Source: Thermoanaerobaculia bacterium (lineage in GTDB: Bacteria > Acidobacteriota > Thermoanaerobaculia > Multivoradales > JAHEKO01). Taken from it: a DNA stretch of 7,862 nt. Shown here piece after piece: positions 1 to 4,868 of the stretch. The notes beneath the pieces are model-generated. The model saw only the letters and a list, made by a program, of their open reading frames with translations. It had not been told where the DNA came from and searched no databases. The stretch covers positions 1 through 7,862 of the forward strand of contig JARFQS010000066.1 of the NCBI GenBank assembly GCA_029287645.1, written 5' to 3'. Positions within the stretch are counted from its first letter, which is position 1. The number at the start of each line of letters is the position of its first letter. The translations under genes were made by a program, and so were the position numbers.

Positions 1-14
1 TGTATAAGAGACAG
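1..14 (+). other. Residual Tn5 mosaic-end (Nextera) adapter sequence
   Basis: The first 14 bases, TGTATAAGAGACAG, are identical to the inner 14 bases of the 19-bp Tn5 mosaic end used in tagmentation libraries. They sit exactly at the window edge, and coding sequence in the phoU frame begins immediately after. The adapter adds an in-frame TAA at 5-7, which makes the first gene look as if it starts inside the window. I read this as untrimmed adapter rather than a natural transposon end, because no transposase or second end is present. Confidence 0.93.
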
Positions 15-16
15 AT

Positions 17-1003
17 GCGGCCCTGAAGATCGATCGAGAGTTGGCCAGCCAGGTCGTGATGGGTGACAAGCCCATCAACCGCGAGATTCGCGCGATCGAC
101 AAGCTCTGCTTCGGATTCATCGCCCGTCACCTGCCGAGCGCCGGTCACCTGAGATTCGTCTCGTCGGTCTTGAGGCTGGACGTCGAGCTAGAGAGGATCG
201 GCGACTACGCGGTGGCTATCGCGCGGGAGACCCTGCAGCTGGAGACGGCCCCCAGCGACTCGGTGGCCAGCGACATCCAGCTGATTGCCGATCAGGCTCA
301 GCGCATGTTTCGACAGGCCATGGTGTCCTTCAATACCCAGAATCCGGAGCTCGCCCGGGGTACCAAAGGCATGGCCAGCCAGATCGAGAGCACTTATCAG
401 AAGGTGTTCAGAGACCTGCTCCGAGAGGGTGACAAGGGAACCAGATCCATTCGAGACCTGTTCGCCACGCTGGTGATCTTCAATCGCATCGGCCGGGTGG
501 CCGATCAAGCGAAGAACATCTGCGAAGACACTCTCTTCGCGGTCGCCGGCGAGACCAAAGGCGAGAAGGTCTACCACATCCTCTTTGTCGACGAGCGCAA
601 CGATGCCCTGAGCCAGCTGGCCGAAGCCTTCGCTCGCAAGGCGTATCCGGACAGCGGCGTCTACCGGAGCGCAGCCTGGGCGCCGACGGAGCAGCTCCTC
701 CCCGCAACCGAGGTGTTCATGGACGCCAGGGGCCTGGATGGGGACTCGTTCTCGCCGAAGAAGCTGGACTTCACTGTGGAGGAGCTGGCCGATTTTCATG
801 TCATCGTCGGACTCGGTAAGGGCTCCCGCGCACACTTCGAAGAGATCCCCTTCCACACGGTCTTTCTCGAATGGGACCTCGATCCCATTCCCGGCGATCT
901 CGACGCCGAGCGCTCCACAGCCCTGATGGAGGAGGCTTTCCGGAAACTCAAGCACTCGATTCGCGAGCTCATGGAGACCCTTCGCGGGGAGGAAGCGTCC
1001 TGA
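17..1003 (+). CDS. phoU: PhoU-domain protein with C-terminal inactive LMW-phosphatase/ArsC-like domain (5' partial)
   Basis: PhoU proteins restrain the Pst transporter and the PhoR/PhoB two-component system when phosphate is plentiful. They act at the inner face of the membrane. Both PhoU repeats are visible: LERIGDYAVAIARE (codons 188-229) and NRIGRVADQAKNICE (482-526), each with the conserved R/D pattern. The reading frame is open back to the adapter at 1-14, so the native start and roughly the first helix are missing. The TTG at 41 is not a convincing start. After the PhoU part, codons from about 572 to 960 resemble the LMW protein tyrosine phosphatase/arsenate reductase fold: ILFV, then N, S and LAEAF in register, and a late W-D-L-D-P. 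However, the CX5R loop has Asp (590-592) for Cys and Leu (608-610) for Arg, so phosphatase chemistry is unlikely. The 3' end overlaps the inferred pstC start. Confident for PhoU, moderate for the second domain. Confidence 0.88.
   Translation, partial: AALKIDRELASQVVMGDKPINREIRAIDKLCFGFIARHLPSAGHLRFVSSVLRLDVELERIGDYAVAIARETLQLETAPSDSVASDIQLIADQAQRMFRQAMVSFNTQNPELARGTKGMASQIESTYQKVFRDLLREGDKGTRSIRDLFATLVIFNRIGRVADQAKNICEDTLFAVAGETKGEKVYHILFVDERNDALSQLAEAFARKAYPDSGVYRSAAWAPTEQLLPATEVFMDARGLDGDSFSPKKLDFTVEELADFHVIVGLGKGSRAHFEEIPFHTVFLEWDLDPIPGDLDAERSTALMEEAFRKLKHSIRELMETLRGEEAS
986..993 (+). promoter_or_regulatory. Shine-Dalgarno for pstC (supports a CTG start)
   Basis: GGGGAGGA at 986-993 is a near-perfect anti-16S match, lying 6 nt before the CTG at 1000. 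No ATG, GTG or TTG in the pstC frame follows at a usable distance. The next candidate, GTG at 1051, has no Shine-Dalgarno. The site lies inside the end of the phoU gene, which suggests translational coupling. Confidence 0.6.
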
Positions 1004-1914
1004 GCCACCCCCCCGGAGTCGTCCTGGACCGTCGCGATCTCGCCTGGTATGTGGACAAGGCGGTCCAGGTTCTCGTCTTCGTGGGGGGTGTCTCGGCGAT
1101 CGTCTTCATCATCGGAATCTTCGTCTTCATCACCAAGGAGGGTCTTCCCTTCCTCTTGGGTCGATTCGACGTCGCCGAGTTCTTCACCTCGCCGCGGTGG
1201 AGACCGACCTCCGAGCACAATCCGACCTACGGTGCGTTGGCGCTCATTGCCGGCACGGCCAGCGTTACAGGACTGGCCATGCTGGTAGCCGTACCGTTCT
1301 CTCTCGGCGCAGCGATCTACATCGGCGAGTTCGCAACCGGCAAGACACGAGAGGCCCTCAAGGTGCTCGTAGAGCTCCTGGCGGCCATCCCATCGGTGGT
1401 CTGGGGATTCATCGGGCTGAGCATCATGAATCCACTGATCATCAAGACGTTCAATGTCCCGGTGGGCTTGAACGTACTGAATGCCGGATTCATCCTCGGA
1501 CTGATGGCCGCGCCGATCATGACCACGATCGCCGAGGACGCGCTCAAGGCCGTACCCGACACCTATCGTGAGGCCGCAGAGGCGATGGGAGCGACCCGCT
1601 GGCAGGTCATCTTCAGGGTGGTCATTCCAGCCGCCAAGAACGGCCTCGTCGCGGCGGTCCTACTGGGTGTAGGCAGAGGCTTTGGCGAGACGATGGCAGT
1701 CCTCATGGCGAGCGGCCATTCGATCAACCTGCCCACCAGCATCTTCGATTCGGTGCGGGCGCTGACGGCGACCATCGCCGCCGAGCTCGGCGAGACGGCG
1801 GTGGGATCGGATCACTACAGAGCGCTGTTCACCCTGGGTATCTTCCTCTTCCTCATCACCTTCATCATCAACCTGACGGCCGATCTGGTCGTTCGTGGAA
1901 TCCGCAAGAAGTAG
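1000..1914 (+). CDS. pstC: Phosphate ABC transporter permease PstC
   Basis: One of the two membrane subunits that form the phosphate channel of the PstSCAB importer in the inner membrane. From the chosen start it is 304 residues, normal for PstC. It has about six hydrophobic helices (near 21-44, 77-105, 120-150, 160-180, 207-236 and 275-297). The periplasmic-side segment RWRPTSEHNPTYG is typical of the family. The cytoplasmic EAA loop that docks the ATPase is at about 190-212 (REAAEAMGATRW), followed by the family motif GRGFGET. The start is taken as CTG at 1000, overlapping the phoU stop (CTGA), because a strong Shine-Dalgarno precedes it. GTG 1051 is the alternative and would remove 17 residues without touching the first helix. 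Family assignment is secure; the start is uncertain. Confidence 0.93.
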   Translation: MSHPPGVVLDRRDLAWYVDKAVQVLVFVGGVSAIVFIIGIFVFITKEGLPFLLGRFDVAEFFTSPRWRPTSEHNPTYGALALIAGTASVTGLAMLVAVPFSLGAAIYIGEFATGKTREALKVLVELLAAIPSVVWGFIGLSIMNPLIIKTFNVPVGLNVLNAGFILGLMAAPIMTTIAEDALKAVPDTYREAAEAMGATRWQVIFRVVIPAAKNGLVAAVLLGVGRGFGETMAVLMASGHSINLPTSIFDSVRALTATIAAELGETAVGSDHYRALFTLGIFLFLITFIINLTADLVVRGIRKK

Positions 1915-1924
1915 GGCCGACGTC

Positions 1925-2794
1925 GTGTTCGAGGCCAGCCAGCTCAACATCCGCAATCGCAAGGTAGAGCGCCTCTGGGGCCTGCTGTTCCTCGTGATGA
2001 CGATACTGCTCATCCTCCCGGTCCTGGTGATCCTCGGCGTACTGATCTACAAGGGTGGACCGATTCTCTCCATCGACTTTCTGTTCACAGAGCCGAAGGA
2101 CGGAATGACCGCCGGGGGTATCTTTCCGGCGCTGGTCGGAACCGTCTGGCTCGTGGCGGTCGCGCTCCTCGCCTCCGTTCCGGTCGGGGTAGCTGCCGCC
2201 CTCTATCTCAGCGAGTACGCCCCAGACAACTGGCTGACGAGAGTCATCAATCTGGCGATCATCAACCTGGCCGGTGTCCCCTCCATCGTTCACGCGCTGT
2301 TCGGCGTGGGTGCATTCGTGCTTTTCTTTCGCTTCGGTACCAGCATCCTGGCCGCCAGTCTGACCCTGGCGATCATGACCCTGCCCGTCGTCATCGTAGC
2401 GACGCGCGAGTCGTTACAGGCGGTACCGCAAGCCTTCCGGGAAGCCTGCTGGAACATGGGTGCCAGTCGATGGCAGACGATTCGCCACGTCGTGCTGCCC
2501 AACTCGATCAGTGGCATCCTCACGGGTGTCATCCTCGAAGTCTCGAGGACCGCCGGTGAGACAGCGCCCATCATGTTCACGGGTGCGGCGTTCTTCTTGC
2601 CGTTCCTGCCGCAAAGTGTGTACGACCAGACCATGGCGATGTCGCTGCATCTGTTCGTGATCTCGACCCAGGTCCCCGGCGTGCCGGAAGCGATGCCTTT
2701 CGGTGTTGCTCTGGTGCTCATCAGCATGGTTCTGGTCATGAACGCTGTCTCCATCGCTTTTCGGATGTATCTCCGAGGCAAGAAGAAGTGGTAA
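1925..2794 (+). CDS. pstA: Phosphate ABC transporter permease PstA
   Basis: The second channel subunit of the Pst phosphate importer and partner of PstC. From GTG 1925 it is 289 residues with about six membrane helices (near 17-42, 68-96, 106-135, 142-160, 190-215 and close to the C terminus). Family features include the GGIFPALVGTVWL segment, SEYAP after helix 2, the VPSIVHALFG stretch, an EAA loop at about 171-192 (REACWNMGASRW, with Cys in place of the second Ala) and SRTAGETAP. The protein ends in a basic tail, RGKKKW. GTG 1895 is an upstream alternative that would overlap pstC by 20 nt. GTG 1925 is preferred because it lies 10 nt after the pstC stop with a weak GTAGGG upstream. Its 3' end overlaps pstB1 by 7 nt, as expected in one transcription unit. 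Confidence 0.93.
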   Translation: MFEASQLNIRNRKVERLWGLLFLVMTILLILPVLVILGVLIYKGGPILSIDFLFTEPKDGMTAGGIFPALVGTVWLVAVALLASVPVGVAAALYLSEYAPDNWLTRVINLAIINLAGVPSIVHALFGVGAFVLFFRFGTSILAASLTLAIMTLPVVIVATRESLQAVPQAFREACWNMGASRWQTIRHVVLPNSISGILTGVILEVSRTAGETAPIMFTGAAFFLPFLPQSVYDQTMAMSLHLFVISTQVPGVPEAMPFGVALVLISMVLVMNAVSIAFRMYLRGKKKW

Positions 2795-3576
2795 CCGCGG
2801 CCGATCGAGCGACGAGCGTGGCCAGACCGAAGGTGGAGGTCAGGGATCTGACCATCCGATACGGTCAGAAGATCGCGCTGCACAATGTCACCCTGGATAT
2901 CCGTGAGAACGAGATCTTCGGCATCATCGGACCGGCCAACAGCGGCAAGACCTCCTTCGTGAGAGCGCTCAATCGGATGGACCTCTTCACACCCGGCATG
3001 CGGGTTGACGGCACGATTCGCTTCGACGGACGTGAAATCGACAAGTGGCGCAATGTGTATGCCTTACGCAAGCGCATCGGTGTCGTGTTTCCCCTTCCCG
3101 TCGGCCTACCGATGACCATCTACGACAATGTGGCCCTCGCCCCTCGTCTGAGTGGTGTCAAGAAGAGGGCCGTCCTGGACGAGATCGTCGAGCGCTGCCT
3201 GCAGCGGGCGGCTCTCTGGGACGAAGTCAAGGACCGCCTCGACTCGCTCGGCAGCCTGCTGTCGGGCGGTCAACAACAGCGTCTGACGATTGCCCGCGCC
3301 CTGTCACAAGACCCGGACCTGCTCCTGCTGGACGAGTTCTCCATCGCGGTCGATCCGGTTACGACGATGAGAATCGAAGATGTCCTCAAGGTCCTCAAGG
3401 AAGAGATCACCATCGTACTGGTCACCAATCTGGTGCAGCAGGCGCGCCGGCTCGCCGATCGCACAGCGTTCTTCTTGATGGGTGAGATGGTCGAGATTGC
3501 GGACACCGAGGACCTTTTCACCCGGAAGACCGAGGACGAGCGCACCCAAGCCTATGTGGAGGGCCGATTTGGATAG
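2788..3576 (+). CDS. pstB: Phosphate ABC transporter ATPase PstB, first copy, with degenerate Q- and H-loops
   Basis: A nucleotide-binding subunit of the Pst importer, 262 residues, the usual PstB length. Intact motifs: Walker A GPANSGKT (48-55), signature LSGGQQQR (158-165), Walker B LLLLDE with catalytic Glu183. Altered motifs: the Q-loop Gln of VFQ is Pro102 (codon 3091-3093), the switch His of VTHN is Asn214 (codon 3427-3429), and the DEPTSALDP stretch reads DEFSIAVDP (182-190). ABC ATPases normally need the Q-loop and H-loop residues for coupling and hydrolysis, so this subunit should be poor as a homodimer. The C-terminal AFFLMGEMVE and YVEGRFG are typical PstB. It starts at GTG 2788, overlapping the pstA stop; GTG 2818 is an alternative. 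The adjacent second pstB supplies what this one lacks. Confidence 0.93.
   Translation: MVTAADRATSVARPKVEVRDLTIRYGQKIALHNVTLDIRENEIFGIIGPANSGKTSFVRALNRMDLFTPGMRVDGTIRFDGREIDKWRNVYALRKRIGVVFPLPVGLPMTIYDNVALAPRLSGVKKRAVLDEIVERCLQRAALWDEVKDRLDSLGSLLSGGQQQRLTIARALSQDPDLLLLDEFSIAVDPVTTMRIEDVLKVLKEEITIVLVTNLVQQARRLADRTAFFLMGEMVEIADTEDLFTRKTEDERTQAYVEGRFG
3558..3563 (+). promoter_or_regulatory. Shine-Dalgarno for second pstB (supports TTG start)
   Basis: GGAGGG at 3558-3563 lies 5 nt before TTG 3569. An in-frame ATG at 3554 lies upstream of it but has no Shine-Dalgarno of its own. The site decides for TTG 3569 and gives an 8-nt overlap with the stop of the preceding pstB. Confidence 0.6.
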
Positions 3577-4354
3577 TGAGCTCCAGGCTGCGGCCCTGGC
3601 GATCGAGACCGAGAAGCTGAATCTCTGGTACGGCACCTTCCAGGCGTTGTACGACGTCGACCTGCAGATCAAGCGCGGCAGAATCACGTCCATGATCGGG
3701 CCGTCGGGTTGCGGCAAGACGACCTTCCTGCGAAGCGTCAACCGCATCAACGAACGCCTGGGCTATGTGCGGACCATGGGCAGCATCCGGGTGCTCGGAC
3801 ACGACATCTACCGACCCGAGGTGGACCTGGGACAAGTCCGTAAGCAAGTTGGAATGGTGTTTCAGAGACCCAACCCCCTTCCTCTGTCGATTCGGGAGAA
3901 CGTCATCTTCGGCTATCGCCTCGCCATGGGCCAGCAGAAGGTCTCTCCCGCCGAGCGGGACGAGATCGTGGAGAAGGCCCTCCGGCAGGTACTGCTCTGG
4001 GACACGGTGAAGGACAGGCTGGGGCGACCGGCTATCGGACTCTCACTCGAGGAACAACAGAAGCTCTGCATCGCCCGCCTCCTGCCCGTCAAACCGGCCG
4101 TCCTGTTGATGGACGAGCCCTGTTCGGCTCTCGACCCCAAAGGTACCGAGGCGGTGGAGGAGCTGATCTGGGAACTGCGCGGCGAGTACACCATCCTCAT
4201 CGTCACCCACAACATGGCCCAGGCCCGTCGCGCCAGCGAGGAGTGCATCTTCATGCTGCTGGGCAAGGTGATCGAGCACACGCCGACCGAAGAGATCTTC
4301 GTGACGCCTGAGAACCAGGAGACGGCCGACTACATCGAAGGTCGCTACGGCTAG
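3569..4354 (+). CDS. pstB: Phosphate ABC transporter ATPase PstB, second copy, with degenerate signature motif
   Basis: The second nucleotide-binding subunit, 261 residues from TTG 3569. Walker A GPSGCGKT (44-51), Q-loop Gln99 in VFQRPNPLP, Walker B LLMDEP with Glu183, D-loop SALD (186-189) and switch His214 in VTHNMAQ are all canonical. The ABC signature is not: LSGGQQQR is replaced by LSLEEQQK (158-165, codons 4040-4063), losing both glycines and the Gln that contact the gamma-phosphate across the dimer. The flanking LCIAR and the PstB hallmark YIEGRYG are present, so this is a drifted true PstB, not another ABC family. Its defect is the complement of that in the preceding PstB: this one keeps Q- and H-loops, the other keeps LSGGQ. 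I infer an obligate PstB1-PstB2 heterodimer. It is the last gene of the pst cluster. Confidence 0.93.
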   Translation: MDSELQAAALAIETEKLNLWYGTFQALYDVDLQIKRGRITSMIGPSGCGKTTFLRSVNRINERLGYVRTMGSIRVLGHDIYRPEVDLGQVRKQVGMVFQRPNPLPLSIRENVIFGYRLAMGQQKVSPAERDEIVEKALRQVLLWDTVKDRLGRPAIGLSLEEQQKLCIARLLPVKPAVLLMDEPCSALDPKGTEAVEELIWELRGEYTILIVTHNMAQARRASEECIFMLLGKVIEHTPTEEIFVTPENQETADYIEGRYG

Positions 4355-4425
4355 CTCCGCCTCCCGATCCCCACCTGCGAAGGATCTCGCTGCTCGACGC
4401 CATGCGCTGCCGTAAGCTTGTCGTG

Positions 4426-4458
4426 GCGGGCCCCTCTAGGAACGCCCGCTCACGGGCG
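4426..4458 (+). other. Two mutually exclusive GC-rich hairpins between pstB and the HhH gene
   Basis: GCGGGC at 4426-4431 can pair with GCCCGC at 4444-4449 across a 12-nt loop. CGCCCG at 4443-4448 can instead pair with CGGGCG at 4453-4458 around a CTCA loop. The two share the middle arm. No T-run follows, so neither is a standard intrinsic terminator. They could weaken transcription out of pst or act on the next gene's leader, or be chance in GC-rich DNA. No convincing promoter or other element is visible in the rest of 4355-4506. Confidence 0.3.
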
Positions 4459-4494
4459 GCAGTGTAAACTCGACCCGCTGAATCAAGGGGGGGC

Positions 4495-4501
4495 AAGGAG
4501 G
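4495..4501 (+). promoter_or_regulatory. Strong Shine-Dalgarno of the HhH/lysine-tail gene
   Basis: AAGGAGG at 4495-4501, 5 nt before ATG 4507, is the best ribosome binding site in the window and fixes this start. It predicts efficient translation, as would suit an abundant DNA-binding protein. Confidence 0.8.
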
Positions 4502-4506
4502 ACCCG

Positions 4507-4851
4507 ATGGCGCAAAGAGAAATCATCGACATCTCAGGAATCGGACCCCACACAGCCAAGGTGCTGGCCGACCGTGGAATCGGCTCCGTGGACGCCTTGG
4601 CCGCCCTCTCGACTGAGGAGCTGGCTGCCTTGCCGGGCTTCGGACCGTCGCGAGCTAGCGCGATTGGCCGGGCGCTGGCCCAGGTGCAGCAGACGCCCAA
4701 GACCAAGAAGAAGAAAAAGAAGAACGACAAGAAAGCCGACAAGAAGGGCAAGAAGAAGGGGAAAGACAAGAACGACACGAAGAAAAAGAAGAAGAAGGGG
4801 AAAGGGAAGGGGAAAGGGAAGGGGAAGGGGAAGGGGAAAAAGCGCAAGTAG
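4507..4851 (+). CDS. Small helix-hairpin-helix protein with histone-H1-like lysine-rich tail
   Basis: A 114-residue protein in two parts. Residues 6-60 form a tandem helix-hairpin-helix unit: ISGIGPHTAKVL (first hairpin, GIG at 11-13) and LPGFGPSRASAI (second hairpin, GFG at 44-46). Such (HhH)2 units usually bind the DNA backbone without sequence specificity. Residues 65-114 are a low-complexity tail of Lys with some Gly, Asp and Asn, ending in seven GK repeats (98-111) and KKRK. The tail should be disordered and strongly cationic, able to bind DNA, RNA or polyP. No named family fits the whole protein. I infer a nucleoid-associated protein; a polyP-binding role is suggested by the CHAD and PPK2 genes downstream. 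The lysine part is encoded by a nearly pure purine tract prone to slippage, so tail length may vary. The domain call is firm; the role is speculative. Confidence 0.85.
   Translation: MAQREIIDISGIGPHTAKVLADRGIGSVDALAALSTEELAALPGFGPSRASAIGRALAQVQQTPKTKKKKKKNDKKADKKGKKKGKDKNDTKKKKKKGKGKGKGKGKGKGKKRK
4779..4842 (+). repeat. 64-nt pure purine tract with tandem G-runs (possible G-quadruplex or triplex)
   Basis: Bases 4779-4842 contain only A and G on the + strand. Within it, seven runs of 3-4 G at 4797-4836 are separated by only 2-3 A, and a 12-nt unit (GGGAAGGGGAAA and a near copy) is repeated at 4804-4827. It encodes the Lys/Gly end of the HhH protein. The G-runs are on the coding strand, so a quadruplex could form in the mRNA as well as in DNA. 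The repeat should be prone to replication slippage in 6-nt steps, which keep the frame. Confidence 0.85.
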
Positions 4852-4868
4852 CTTCCCGCTACCGTGTC

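Noticed and set aside
1..14. Natural transposon end
   Set aside because: Exact Tn5 mosaic-end match at the very edge with no transposase or target duplication; best explained as library adapter.
188..955. Minus-strand frame of 255 codons opposite phoU
   Set aside because: Antisense mirror of the PhoU coding pattern with no recognisable domain.
4461..4470. Possible -10 element (TAAACT at 4465-4470) upstream of the HhH gene
   Set aside because: Only a partial match and no -35-like hexamer at 16-18 nt upstream, so not annotated as a promoter.
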